From contig NZ_JACHMI010000001.1 in NCBI RefSeq assembly GCF_014207985.1, positions 5,563,001 to 5,627,000 on the forward strand: a stretch of DNA of 64,000 nt, read 5' to 3'. The notes under the pieces were generated by a model, which did not search any database, was not told the origin of the DNA, and worked only from the letters and a program-made list of their open reading frames with translations. Positions 53,395-61,887 of the stretch are shown one piece after another. Made by a program: the position numbers and the translations under genes. Position 1 is the first letter of the stretch. Each line of letters begins with the position of its first letter. The DNA is from Nonomuraea rubra (GTDB lineage: Bacteria > Actinomycetota > Actinomycetes > Streptosporangiales > Streptosporangiaceae).

Positions 53395-54040
53395 GCACCG
53401 TGCCGAGCGCGGGGGACGGGGTCTGGCTGCGGTAGGAGTGGCCGAGCTGAGGGCCGAGGCCGAAGTAGTGGCGGAAGTTGTAGATGAGCGGGCTCCACGC
53501 GGCCGGGTCCACGTGCTGGGTGCCCGGCACGACGAGGCGGGGGTCGGCGTGCACGCGGGTGACGACGGCCTCGACGATGACGAACGAGGCGGAGACGTCC
53601 AGGCTCACACGCCCGGCCCGCGCCTCGAACTGCAGCGGGCACTCGGCCACCCGCGGCGGCCGCACCTCCTCGGACGGCTCGGGACGCAGGCCGGCGGCGC
53701 CGAACTTGTCGGGCTCGAACCGGCAGCCCGCATGCTTCGTCGCCGGTACGGGGTCGCGGCCGGTCAGCGGCGCCAGGCGCTCCACAGCCTCCCACTGGTG
53801 CGGGGCGGGCAGGTTGATCACCAGCTCGGGCCGCTCGGCGAGGTTGCGGGCGCTCTGCCCCTCCTCGCCCAGCCCGAGCACGATCACCTTGCCCAGCGCC
53901 CACGCGGACGACATGGGGGCGAGGTTGAAGGAGCCGTCCGGGTTCTCGGTGGAGAGCAGCACGACGGGGGTGCCGAAGTAGAGAATGCTGGGCTCGATGG
54001 TCACGTGGTCGGTCACAGGGTCGGTCACAGGGTCGGTCAC
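53375..54040 (-). CDS. Flavin reductase-like FMN-binding split-barrel protein
   Basis: A 221-residue FMN-binding split-barrel protein of the flavin-reductase-like/nitrilotriacetate monooxygenase component B group. TPVVLLSTENPDGSFNLAPMSSAWALGKVIVLGL is the FMN strand; NLAERPELVINLP and CPLQFEARAG follow in the expected order. The N-terminus MTDPVTDPVTDHVT is coded by three 12-bp repeats that give several in-frame GTG starts. It overlaps the convergent fusion gene by 20 bp. Partner monooxygenase not evident. Confidence 0.85.
   Translation of the reverse strand: MTDPVTDPVTDHVTIEPSILYFGTPVVLLSTENPDGSFNLAPMSSAWALGKVIVLGLGEEGQSARNLAERPELVINLPAPHQWEAVERLAPLTGRDPVPATKHAGCRFEPDKFGAAGLRPEPSEEVRPPRVAECPLQFEARAGRVSLDVSASFVIVEAVVTRVHADPRLVVPGTQHVDPAAWSPLIYNFRHYFGLGPQLGHSYRSQTPSPALGTVLNAAGS
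54001..54040 (-). repeat. 12-bp tandem repeats supplying several GTG starts
   Basis: From 54001 the plus strand reads TCACGTGGTCGG, TCACAGGGTCGG, TCACAGGGTCGG, TCAC in exact 12-bp register. On the minus strand each TCAC gives an in-frame GTG, so the flavin-reductase-like gene has four potential starts 12 nt apart and none with a strong ribosome site. Confidence 0.9.
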
Positions 54041-54100
54041 GGGCCGCAGCCTAGGGACGGGACGTTCAACCGGCGGTCGAAACGTTCCCGCCCCCGTGAT

Positions 54101-55273
54101 CTACTTTGTAAAGGCGCCGGGCCGGGCGAGGTAGGCCGTGCCCTTCCCGGAAACCCGCGGCGACGCGGCGGCGGCCGGGACGAAGGCGGACTGACCGGGC
54201 CGCAGCGTCAGGTCGTCGCCGAGCCTGGCCTCGCCCTCGGTGCAGAGCACGATCCCCGGCACGCCGCCGGGCAGCGGGTGGGCGCCGGCCCCGGTCAGCT
54301 CGTACCGGGTGAGGGCGAACTCGGGGGCGGGCGGCCGGTAGTCGTGGGCGCCCGAGCCGCCGGCCACCGGCTCGACGAGATGCGGGGCGGACGGGGTGAA
54401 GTCCACGACGCGCATGAGCTCGGGCACGTCCACGTGCTTGGAGGTGAGCCCGCAGCGCAGCACGTTGTCGGAGTTGGCCATGATCTCCACGCCGATGCCG
54501 CCGAGGTAGGCGTGCGGCACGCCGGCGCCCAGGTAGAGGGCCTCGCCGGGGCGGAGGGTGACGTGGTTCAGCAGGAGGGCGGCCACGAGGCCGGGGTCGC
54601 CGGGGTAGGCGCGGGCGATGCCGGCGTAGGCGGCCAGGCCGGCGTCCGGCGACTCCAGCAGGGCCGCCTCGGCCTCGGCGCGCAGCGGCCGCGCGGCGTC
54701 GTCCAGCATCGCGGCGAACACGGTGCGCAGCGCCTGGCCGGGCTCGCCGGTGCGCAGCGTCTCGATCCAGGGGCGCAGGCCGGGGACGCCGAGCCGGTCG
54801 AGCAGGCCGGCGGCGGCCCCGGGGGAGCGGAAGCCGCACAGCCCGTGGAACGGGGTGAGCGCGCAGACCATCTCCGGCTTGTGCGAGGCGTCCTTGTAGG
54901 TGCGGGCGAAGTCGTCCAGGGGGATCCCGCGGGCGTTCTCGGCGGCGTAGCCGGCCTCGGCCTGCGCGGTCGTGGGATGGACCTGGAGGGAGAGCGGCCG
55001 CTTGATGGCCAGCACCTTCAGCAGGTAGGGCAGGACGGGGCCGAACCGCTCGGCGCAGCGCTCGCCTAGCGTGGCGGCGGGATCGCGGGCGATGAGCTCG
55101 TTCAGCGGGACGCCGCCGGCGGTCGAGGGCGCTCCTGGATGGGCGCCCATCCAGAGCTCGGCCTGCGGTTCGCCGGTCGGCTCCGTGCCGAACAGCTCGG
55201 GCAGGGCGGTGACCGAACCCCAGTCGTAGGGCCGGATGGTGGTGGCCAGGCGCATGGGCGTGGCGTGTGGCAC
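54101..55273 (-). CDS. manA: Mannose-6-phosphate isomerase, class I
   Basis: A 390-residue zinc cupin isomerase converting fructose-6-phosphate and mannose-6-phosphate, feeding GDP-mannose and mannosylated glycolipids. Zinc ligands are in PLSLQVHPT, DASHKPEM and the loop before LGAGVPHAYLGGIGVEIMANSDNVLR, the family signature. The helical insert at about 120-235 is typical of class I. GTG 55273 has GGAG 8 nt upstream; ATG 55255 is an alternative. It diverges from the TetR gene and stands apart from the right-hand clusters. Confidence 0.95.
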   Translation of the reverse strand: MPHATPMRLATTIRPYDWGSVTALPELFGTEPTGEPQAELWMGAHPGAPSTAGGVPLNELIARDPAATLGERCAERFGPVLPYLLKVLAIKRPLSLQVHPTTAQAEAGYAAENARGIPLDDFARTYKDASHKPEMVCALTPFHGLCGFRSPGAAAGLLDRLGVPGLRPWIETLRTGEPGQALRTVFAAMLDDAARPLRAEAEAALLESPDAGLAAYAGIARAYPGDPGLVAALLLNHVTLRPGEALYLGAGVPHAYLGGIGVEIMANSDNVLRCGLTSKHVDVPELMRVVDFTPSAPHLVEPVAGGSGAHDYRPPAPEFALTRYELTGAGAHPLPGGVPGIVLCTEGEARLGDDLTLRPGQSAFVPAAAASPRVSGKGTAYLARPGAFTK

Positions 55274-55349
55274 GGCGGTGGCTCCAATCGTCGTCGTGTG
55301 GAGCGTAGAGCGTGAAGGTGACGTGCGTGTGGCCGGGTGCTGGACGAGT

Positions 55350-55369
55350 GACTATACGCGGGTATAGTC
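55350..55369. promoter_or_regulatory. TetR operator upstream of the TetR-ABC operon
   Basis: GACTATAC (55350-55357) and GTATAGTC (55362-55369) are exact reverse complements around GCGG, in an otherwise GC-rich gap. A half-site GGCTATACGAG follows at about 55391-55401. It overlaps the likely promoter of the TetR/ABC pair and is the probable self-operator. Confidence 0.8.
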
Positions 55370-55417
55370 TGCTTTTCGTCCGAACAGTTGGCTATACGAG
55401 CGAACAGGAGGGGTGGG

Positions 55418-56059
55418 GTGACGACGACCGCGCCGGATCCCGAGGACCTCACGGCCCGCGCCCGCATCAGGGACGCGGCGCTGCGCCACTTCGGCGAGCA
55501 CGGCTTCGAGCGGGCCACGATCCGCGGCATCGCCGAGACCGCGGGCGTGTCCCTGGGCCTCGTGCGCCACCACTTCGGCTCCAAGCAGGCGCTGCGCGAG
55601 GCGTGCGACGAGCACCTGATGAAGGTCATGCACCGGCTGCACGAGGAGGCCGCGAGCCGGCCTCTGGGCGGGCTCAACCCCGTCGCGGCCATGGGGCCGT
55701 ACCGCGACTACCTGGCGCGGGCGCTGACCGAGGGGTCGGCGGCGCCGTTCTTCGACGAGATGGTGCGGATCGGCGTGGGCTGGTTCGAGGAGGCCGACCG
55801 GCGCCTGCCGGATCCGCCGGACGTCGATCCGCGGGCGCGCGCGACCGTGGTCGCGGCGATGGCGCTGTCGTTCAGCGTGCTGACCAAGCACGTCGAGCGT
55901 GGCCTGGGCGTGTCGCTGGAGACCGCCGACGGGCAGCACGAGCTGCTGCGGGCCCTGCTGTACGTCTACTCCCACCCGCTGCTCAGCCCCGAGGACGCCG
56001 CCGCGATCCGCGCGGCCCTCGACCACCAGAACCTCGATCACAGGAGTTCCCATGACTGA
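55418..56059 (+). CDS. TetR-family transcriptional regulator
   Basis: A 213-residue regulator. Helix-turn-helix at about 20-60: [50 protein letters not shown] helical ligand domain follows. GTG 55418 has AGGAGGGG at optimal distance; the ATG at 55388 lies within operator-like sequence. It overlaps the ABC ATPase gene by 8 nt, so the two are coupled. TetR-plus-ABC operons in actinomycetes usually control drug or lipid export. Confidence 0.92.
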   Translation: MTTTAPDPEDLTARARIRDAALRHFGEHGFERATIRGIAETAGVSLGLVRHHFGSKQALREACDEHLMKVMHRLHEEAASRPLGGLNPVAAMGPYRDYLARALTEGSAAPFFDEMVRIGVGWFEEADRRLPDPPDVDPRARATVVAAMALSFSVLTKHVERGLGVSLETADGQHELLRALLYVYSHPLLSPEDAAAIRAALDHQNLDHRSSHD

Positions 56060-56966
56060 TGCCGTCGCCGTCGCCGGGCTGCGCAAGCGGTTCGGGCGGA
56101 CCAGGGCGCTCGACGGGCTCGACCTCACCGTGCGCGCGGGCGAGGTGCACGGCTTCCTGGGCCCGAACGGCGCGGGCAAGAGCACCACGATCCGGATCCT
56201 GCTGGGCCTGGTCCGCGCCGACGGCGGTACCGCCAGGCTGCTCGGCGGCGACCCGTGGACGGGGGCGGCCGAGCTGCACCGGCGCCTGGCGTACGTGCCG
56301 GGCGACGTGACGCTGTGGCCGGGCCTGACCGGCGGCGAGACCATCGACCTGCTCGGCCGGCTGCGGGGCGGGCTGGACAGGCGGCGCAGGGCGGAGCTGC
56401 TGGAGCGGTTCGACCTCGACCCGCGCAAGAAGGGGCGCGCCTACTCCAAGGGCAACCGGCAGAAGGTGGCGCTGGTGGCGGCGCTGGCCTCCGACGCGGA
56501 GCTGCTGATCCTGGACGAGCCGACCTCCGGGCTCGACCCGCTGATGGAGGAGGTGTTCATGGACTGCGTCAGGCAGGAGCAGCGTCGCGGTGACCGTACG
56601 GTGCTGCTGTCGAGCCACATCCTGGCCGAGGTCGAGGCGCTGTGCGACCGGGTGACGATCGTGCGCGACGGCCGCACGGTGGAGACCGGCACGCTGGCCG
56701 GGCTGCGCCACCTGACCCGCACCTCGATCGAGGCGGACCTGGCCGGGCCGGCCGACGGGCTGGCGGAGCTGCCGGGCGTGCACGACCTGAGCGCGGCGGG
56801 CAGCCGGGTCCGGTTCACCGTGGACACGGCGGAGCTGGACCCGGTGCTGCGCCGGCTCACGGCCGCGGGTGTGCGCGGCCTGGTGAGCCGGCCGCCGACG
56901 CTGGAGGAGCTGTTCCTGCGTCACTACGACGGCCACCACGACAGTCGCTACGACAGGACCGCCTAG
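56052..56966 (+). CDS. ABC transporter ATP-binding protein (DrrA/CcmA type) without a permease
   Basis: A 304-residue ABC ATPase. Walker A is GPNGAGKST (37-45), the Q-loop lies in [17 protein letters not shown], the signature is [11 protein letters not shown] (a common variant in this group), Walker [13 protein letters not shown], and the switch His is in [11 protein letters not shown]. The C-terminal 85 residues are a DrrA-like tail ending [16 protein letters not shown] permease gene normally follows in such operons; here the gene ends 4 bp inside the convergent P450 gene, so it is missing or elsewhere. Confidence 0.92.
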   Translation: MTDAVAVAGLRKRFGRTRALDGLDLTVRAGEVHGFLGPNGAGKSTTIRILLGLVRADGGTARLLGGDPWTGAAELHRRLAYVPGDVTLWPGLTGGETIDLLGRLRGGLDRRRRAELLERFDLDPRKKGRAYSKGNRQKVALVAALASDAELLILDEPTSGLDPLMEEVFMDCVRQEQRRGDRTVLLSSHILAEVEALCDRVTIVRDGRTVETGTLAGLRHLTRTSIEADLAGPADGLAELPGVHDLSAAGSRVRFTVDTAELDPVLRRLTAAGVRGLVSRPPTLEELFLRHYDGHHDSRYDRTA

Positions 56967-58276
56967 CGGGCGCGCGGGCCGAGCAGGACCGGCATCGTCC
57001 GCGTGCTGTTGCCCAGCAGCGTGTCCAGCGGCGGCAGCTCGTCCACCGGCCGGGCCAGCGCCATGCCGGGGAACGCCTCGAACAGCGCCTTGATCGCGAT
57101 CTCGCCCTCCAGCCTGGCCAGCGGCGCGCCCAGGCAGAAGTGCGGCCCGTGCCCGAAGGCCAGGTGCGTGAACTGCGGCCGGGTGACGTCGAAGACGTGG
57201 GCGTCGTCGCCGTACTGGTGCGGGTCGCGCCCGGCGGAGGCGAAGCAGGCCAGGACGGGCTCGCCGCCGCGCAGGTGCACGCCGTCGATCTCGATGTCGC
57301 GGGTGGCGTACCGCATCGGGAAGTAGGCGATCGGCGAGTCCCAGCGCAGCGTCTCCTCGACCGCGGCGCTGTAGGGGCACTGCCCGGAGCGCAGCAGGTC
57401 GAGCTGCCCCCGCTCGGTGAGCAGGGCGCCGATGGCGTTGGTGATCAGGTTGACGGTGGTGACGTGGCCGGCGATGAACAGCAGCTCGATGGTGGCGAAC
57501 AGCTCGTCCTCCGACAGGCGGCCGCCGTCCTTCTCGTGCAGCGCGAACAGGTCGCTGATGAGGTCCTCGCCGGGCGTGTCGTGGCGCTCCTCGATGATCT
57601 GGTCGAGCAGCTCGCGCAGCTCCTTGCGCAGGCCGGGCGAGTCCTCCAGGTCGCCGACCTGGGCGACGGCGTCGGTGAGGCGGTGCAGCTCGTCCTGGTG
57701 CCCGGGCGGGATGCCGATCAGCTCGGAGATGACCTCGCGGGGCAGCGGGTAGGCGAACTCCAGCCGCAGGTCCACCGGCTCGTCGGGCGGCATTTCGGCG
57801 AGCCGGTCGATCAGGCGGGCGGTGAGCTCCTCGATGCGCGGGCGCAGGCCGTTCAGGCGCCGCTGGGAGAACGCGGTGGTCAGCGGCATGCGCAGCCGGC
57901 GGTGGCGTTCTCCCTCGGCGTTGAGCAGGGACGTGTCGGTGACGATGCGATCGATGGCCGTGCCGGGCGGCATGGCGTGCCGGGTGGTCCAGTGGTGCAG
58001 CTCCCTGGACAGGTCCGGGTGGGTCAGGACGGTCAGCAGCGTCGCGTACTGGGTGGCGGCCCAGGCGGGCACGCCCTCGGCGGTGACGGGCACGAGCGGG
58101 CCGGCCCGGCGCAGGCGGTCGTTGTCGCCGTGCAGGTCGGCGGTGGCCGGGTCGAGCACGAACCGCTCCCCGTTCACGGAGCGGCCGGCCTGGCCGAGCC
58201 GGTCGGTGTGGTCGAGCCCGCCGGTAGGGTCGAGCCGGTCGGCGTGGCCGGAGCGTTGGTCGGTCATGGTGATCAT
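56963..58276 (-). CDS. Cytochrome P450 of the opine-synthase-like operon
   Basis: A 437-residue class I P450. The heme loop is [19 protein letters not shown] and ExxR is in VEETLRW. The I-helix reads [14 protein letters not shown]: both Thr are kept but the acid before them is Val, an uncommon change also found in some biosynthetic P450s. The N-terminal 28 residues are a Gly/Asp/Arg low-complexity tail. ATG 58276 overlaps the oxidase stop (ATGA), so translation is coupled; ATG 58267 is an alternative. It is the third gene of the cucumopine-synthase-like operon, and would oxidise the product of the two upstream enzymes. Confidence 0.92.
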   Translation of the reverse strand: MITMTDQRSGHADRLDPTGGLDHTDRLGQAGRSVNGERFVLDPATADLHGDNDRLRRAGPLVPVTAEGVPAWAATQYATLLTVLTHPDLSRELHHWTTRHAMPPGTAIDRIVTDTSLLNAEGERHRRLRMPLTTAFSQRRLNGLRPRIEELTARLIDRLAEMPPDEPVDLRLEFAYPLPREVISELIGIPPGHQDELHRLTDAVAQVGDLEDSPGLRKELRELLDQIIEERHDTPGEDLISDLFALHEKDGGRLSEDELFATIELLFIAGHVTTVNLITNAIGALLTERGQLDLLRSGQCPYSAAVEETLRWDSPIAYFPMRYATRDIEIDGVHLRGGEPVLACFASAGRDPHQYGDDAHVFDVTRPQFTHLAFGHGPHFCLGAPLARLEGEIAIKALFEAFPGMALARPVDELPPLDTLLGNSTRTMPVLLGPRAR

Positions 58277-59376
58277 CCCGTCCGTTGGGTCGTCCGTCCG
58301 GGGCCGACCGCCAGCGCGGCCACGTCCATGCCGGGGTCCCGGTCGAGGTAGAGGTCGCGGACCAGCTCGCCGGCGGCGGGCGCGTTGCACAGGCCGTGGC
58401 CGGAGAAGCCGGTGGCGTACAGGAAGGCCGGCGGGCCCGGCTGGTGGCCGATGAAGGCGGTCTTGTCGGGGCTGGCGTCGCGCAGGCCGGTGACGGCGGT
58501 GTGCAGGCCGATCCCGGCCAGGCTCGGGTACGTCTCGGCGAGCCGCGCGGCCACGTCCCGCCGCCAGGACTCGCGGTCGGGGCCCGGGTAGCCCATGCCG
58601 ATGAGCAGCCGGTCGCCGCGGTTGCGGATCAGCAGGCCGCTGGCGGCGTGCAGCGTGACCGGTACCTCCGGCGTGCCGGGCGGCAGCGGGTCGGTGGTGA
58701 GCAGCTCCTGCTCGATCGGCTCGGTGAGCGGCATGTCCACGCCCGCGCAGCGCACCAGCGAGGCCGACCAGGCGCCGGCGGCGCACACGATCGCGTCGGC
58801 GGACAGCTCCCCGTCTGCGGTCTGCACGCGCCCGGCCTCCGGGTCGATGGCGGTGACCGGGCAGCCGGTGCGCAGCGCCGCCCCCGCCTGCTCGGCGGCC
58901 CGCGCGTAGGCGGTGACGATGGCGGCGGTGTCGGAGATGTAGGCGTCGGGCGAGTACGCGGCGCCGAGCAGCGGCAGGTCGCCGATGAGCGGGTTGTGCT
59001 CCCTGGCCGCCTCGGCGCTGATCAGCTCGACGTCCACGCCGGCGGCACGCTGGGCCGCCAGGTCGGCGTTGAAGGCGGCGAGCTGGGCGGGCTCGGTGAA
59101 CAGCACCAGGTAGCCGACCTGCCGCAGCGGCAGCTCGGTGCCCGGCCTGGTGGGAAAGTCCCGGTAGGCTTCCAGGCTGCGTACGGCCAGCGACGAGCTG
59201 ACCGGGTTGCCGGCGAAGTACGAGCGGACCACGTCGGCGGTGGCGCGGGAGGCGCCGGAGCCGAGCGTGCCGCGCTCCAGCAGGGTCACGTCCACCCCGG
59301 CCTCGGCCAGGTGGAAGGCGATCGACAGCCCGATGACGCCGCCGCCGATCACCACCACCCGCGAGCCCGCGCTCAT
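58273..59376 (-). CDS. FAD-dependent amine/amino-acid oxidase (DAO/sarcosine oxidase-like)
   Basis: A 367-residue D-amino-acid-oxidase-fold enzyme. The FAD motif is VVVIGGGVIGLSIAFHLAEAGVDVTLLERG at 6-35; SGASRATADVVRSYF is the conserved substrate-side loop, and ATGFSGHGLCNAPAAGELVRDL the second FAD contact near the C-terminus. Family members oxidise secondary or N-alkylated amino acids such as sarcosine, proline, glycine or opines to imines. It overlaps both neighbours by ATGA. Oxidation of the cyclic secondary amine made by the upstream cucumopine-synthase-like protein is an attractive inference. Confidence 0.9.
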   Translation of the reverse strand: MSAGSRVVVIGGGVIGLSIAFHLAEAGVDVTLLERGTLGSGASRATADVVRSYFAGNPVSSSLAVRSLEAYRDFPTRPGTELPLRQVGYLVLFTEPAQLAAFNADLAAQRAAGVDVELISAEAAREHNPLIGDLPLLGAAYSPDAYISDTAAIVTAYARAAEQAGAALRTGCPVTAIDPEAGRVQTADGELSADAIVCAAGAWSASLVRCAGVDMPLTEPIEQELLTTDPLPPGTPEVPVTLHAASGLLIRNRGDRLLIGMGYPGPDRESWRRDVAARLAETYPSLAGIGLHTAVTGLRDASPDKTAFIGHQPGPPAFLYATGFSGHGLCNAPAAGELVRDLYLDRDPGMDVAALAVGPGRTTQRTG

Positions 59377-60317
59377 GTGGCCGGCACCGTTCTGCGCAGG
59401 TGGGCGCCCGCCTGCCACGGGAACAGGTGCGAGTTCCAGCCGCCGAGGCAGTTGCAGTAGAGCGCCATGTGGGCCATGATCGCGACGAAGTCCTCGTGGT
59501 CGTCGAGCCGTTCCAGGCCGGACAGCAGCCGCTGCGTGAAGTCCCACAGGCGGTCGAGGCCGCAGTAGCCGAGGAATTCCGCGGGCGTGTGGGCGAGCTG
59601 CCTGGTCATCTGGCGCAGCCACGGCATGGGCATGCCGTCCAGGGCGGCGCGGACGAGGCCGCCGTAGCAGCTGTAGCCGAGCGGGCGGGTCTCGCCGTTG
59701 ACGAACAGCAGCGTGGTCAGGACCGTCTCGTAGCTGCCCGCGCCCGAGGGGATGCGGCCCTGGTGCAGGTCGAGCAGCTCCTGCGGCGGGTCGAGCCAGA
59801 TGCGCTCGGTCTCGGCGTGCACCTCGGTGGCGAGCCGGTTGAGCTCCGGGTCGCCGACGGGCAGGCGGGGCAGCACGTGGCCGCCGCGCTCGCCGGCGCG
59901 GCGCACCTCGGCGATGACGGGCTGCTTGGTCTCGTAGACCGAACGCCACACCTCGCGGCCGGCCTGGACGAGGGCGTCGAGGTCGGAGTCGAGGACCCTG
60001 CCGATCGGGGTGGCCTGCATGGGCTCGGTGAGCTCGCCGTACTTGATGCCCAGGTGCTGCAGGCGGGAGCAGAACAGGGTGCCGTCGGGCACCGTGCGCC
60101 GGTCCACCTTGTACTCGGCCGGGGTGTGCAGCAACGAGTGCACCGGAGCCACGTGGTACAGGTGGTACCCGGCCACGAGGGCGTGTCCCTGGAGGCTCTG
60201 GTAGGGCAGCCCGTCCCAGAGGGCCTGGGCCAGGGAGGGGTTGCGCTGGTCGAGTTCGGCGGCCACGGTGATGCCGATGCCGGGCCAGGTGATTTCCACA
60301 TGCTTAGTATCGTTCAC
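59373..60317 (-). CDS. Cucumopine-synthase-like protein (DUF3830-type cyclophilin-like N-domain)
   Basis: A 314-residue protein. The N-terminal 130 residues (VEITWPGIGITVAAELDQRN, then ALWDGLPYQSLQGHALVAGYHLYHVAPV) match the cyclophilin-like fold of DUF3830 and of Agrobacterium cucumopine synthases as I remember them. PIGRVLDSDLDALVQAGREVWRSVYETKQPVIAEVRRAG fits the latter's strand-and-helix pattern. The remaining 170 residues are helical, longer than the plasmid enzymes. Cucumopine synthase condenses histidine with 2-oxoglutarate in a Pictet-Spengler-like ring closure. The start is GTG 60317 with no ribosome site and a TTAGAGT -10-like element nearby, suggesting a leaderless mRNA. First gene of the operon. 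The assignment rests on memory of the family, not a search. Confidence 0.6.
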   Translation of the reverse strand: MNDTKHVEITWPGIGITVAAELDQRNPSLAQALWDGLPYQSLQGHALVAGYHLYHVAPVHSLLHTPAEYKVDRRTVPDGTLFCSRLQHLGIKYGELTEPMQATPIGRVLDSDLDALVQAGREVWRSVYETKQPVIAEVRRAGERGGHVLPRLPVGDPELNRLATEVHAETERIWLDPPQELLDLHQGRIPSGAGSYETVLTTLLFVNGETRPLGYSCYGGLVRAALDGMPMPWLRQMTRQLAHTPAEFLGYCGLDRLWDFTQRLLSGLERLDDHEDFVAIMAHMALYCNCLGGWNSHLFPWQAGAHLRRTVPAT

Positions 60318-60442
60318 AGTACGTCACTCTAACGTCACGCTATGTGGCGATAGGGGGTGGGGCTGGCGTATTTACCGGGAGATGACTTCGGTAACGCACG
60401 TGTCATCACGGGCGTCCCACCAGGCTGATCTACGCTTCCCGC

Positions 60443-60634
60443 ATGGCGTTCCTCATCCCAGAGATCAAGGTCGGCCTGGCGGAGCTCGGCGGCGGGCCTT
60501 CCGCCTGGTGCGCGAAGTGCGGCAAGCGGGCGACCCTGTACTTCGTCGATCCGGCGACCGGAAGCTCCACCTACATCTGCACGGCCGACGCGGGCCCCGA
60601 GGTGGAGGCGATGCTGCTGCGGTCCGCGGACTAG
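60443..60634 (+). CDS. Small CxxC (zinc-ribbon-like) protein
   Basis: A 63-residue protein, MAFLIPEIKVGLAELGGGPS followed by WCAKCGKRATLYFVDPATGSSTYICTADAGPEVEAMLLRSAD. A CxxC pair and a third Cys in YICTAD could bind zinc with another ligand. No ribosome site is seen; TGATCTAC just upstream could be a -10 for a leaderless transcript. It diverges from the cucumopine-synthase-like gene and converges, by 4 bp, on the M50 protease gene. Coding is supported by codon pattern and the conserved-looking start. Confidence 0.6.
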   Translation: MAFLIPEIKVGLAELGGGPSAWCAKCGKRATLYFVDPATGSSTYICTADAGPEVEAMLLRSAD

Positions 60635-61887
60635 GCCACGCCCGCCGAGCGGCGGCGGGTGAGGCGGGCCGCGTACTCCTTGACCGTCAGGACGAGGGCC
60701 AGGGCCTCGGGGCCCAGCAGCAGGGTGACGCAGAGCAGCCGGTACCAGAAGGCGGCCGTCAGCGGCCCCTCGGCGAGCCCTTCGGCGGCCCAGCTCAGCG
60801 TCTGCGCGAAGACCGGCAGCAGCAGGACGCAGAACCAGACGATCACGCCGGCGAAGCCCGCCAGCCAGACCCAGCGGAACCAGCGGCCCACGCGCAGGTC
60901 GGTGTCCGTCGCGTCGGCCAGCTCCGACTCCTCATCGGCCGTCAGCCGCGAGAAGGCGCGCTTGAGCATCAGGGACTTCACGCGCCACAGGTTGCGGCAG
61001 CCCAGGGCGTTGACCAGCACCGCGTAGAGGTCGGTGCGCAGGAAGACCAGGCTCTGCCAGAGCATCTGCATGACCTTGATGAACACCCAGGCCGCCAGCA
61101 GCGACCCGACCGGCTCAGGGGCCTGCCAGAGGCCGGTGTCGATCAGCAGCCGGCCGGTGAGCAGCACGGCCAGCAGGACGGAGTCCACGGCCAGGCCGGC
61201 CAGCAGCGGGCCGTAGCGCCGGCGGCGGGGGAGCGTCCAGAGCTGGGTGAGGTCGGTCTCGAAGACGAGCATCCACAGGCGGCGGTCCACGCCGAAGCGG
61301 GTCTGGATGCCCAGGGCCCGCGCGCCCAGCCAGTGCCCGCACTCGTGGCTGGCCGCCGCGAACCACACGAACGGCAGCCAGGCCAGCGCGCTCAGCCCGA
61401 TGTCGTCGAACGGGAACGCGTCCACCGCCGGATCGGGCAGCAGGCCGGGCCGCAGGGCGAAGACGGCCAGCGCGTAGAGCAGGCAGGCGGCGTAGCAGGC
61501 CCACGCCACCCGGCCGAAGAACGGGCGGACCAGCTCCGGGCGGACGCCGGTCATCCATCGGCGGGCCTGGATCGGCGCCGTACGGACGGGCTCCGCAGCG
61601 TCCCCGCCGTCGTCCCCGTCAGCGTCGTCGGAGGCGAGGAAGCCCAGCTCGCCGAGGGTCTCCACGAAGGACGGGACGTTGACCGGCTCGCCCGCGAACG
61701 CCTCGGCCTCGGCCGCCGCCTCCTCCACGCTCGCCCCGCGCTGGAGAGCGGCGATCACCACTCCGCCGACCGCCGGGATCGTCACGAACGTGCCGCTGGC
61801 GGGATCGCCCACCAGCACCTCGTCGTCGCCCTCGGGGACGACGCTGAGCGGCTTGAGCCTGACCGGAGCGGCGCCGGGGGCGCTCAT
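60631..61887 (-). CDS. M50-like membrane metalloprotease with N-terminal PqqD/RRE-like domain
   Basis: A 418-residue membrane protein. Residues 10-85 read like PqqD/RiPP-recognition domains (EVLVGDPASGTFVTIPAVGGVVIAALQRGASVEEAA..FVETLGELGFL). An acidic linker leads to about six to seven membrane helices. The zinc motif HECGH (His181, Glu182, His185) in FAAASHECGHWLGARALG is the M50/site-2-protease type; Asp in LAVDSVLLA may be the third ligand. Related proteins are annotated as putative peptide zinc metalloproteases in RiPP clusters. It overlaps the ThiF-like gene by ATGA. Leader removal or processing of the 63081-63140 peptide is inferred. Confidence 0.85.
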   Translation of the reverse strand: MSAPGAAPVRLKPLSVVPEGDDEVLVGDPASGTFVTIPAVGGVVIAALQRGASVEEAAAEAEAFAGEPVNVPSFVETLGELGFLASDDADGDDGGDAAEPVRTAPIQARRWMTGVRPELVRPFFGRVAWACYAACLLYALAVFALRPGLLPDPAVDAFPFDDIGLSALAWLPFVWFAAASHECGHWLGARALGIQTRFGVDRRLWMLVFETDLTQLWTLPRRRRYGPLLAGLAVDSVLLAVLLTGRLLIDTGLWQAPEPVGSLLAAWVFIKVMQMLWQSLVFLRTDLYAVLVNALGCRNLWRVKSLMLKRAFSRLTADEESELADATDTDLRVGRWFRWVWLAGFAGVIVWFCVLLLPVFAQTLSWAAEGLAEGPLTAAFWYRLLCVTLLLGPEALALVLTVKEYAARLTRRRSAGVA

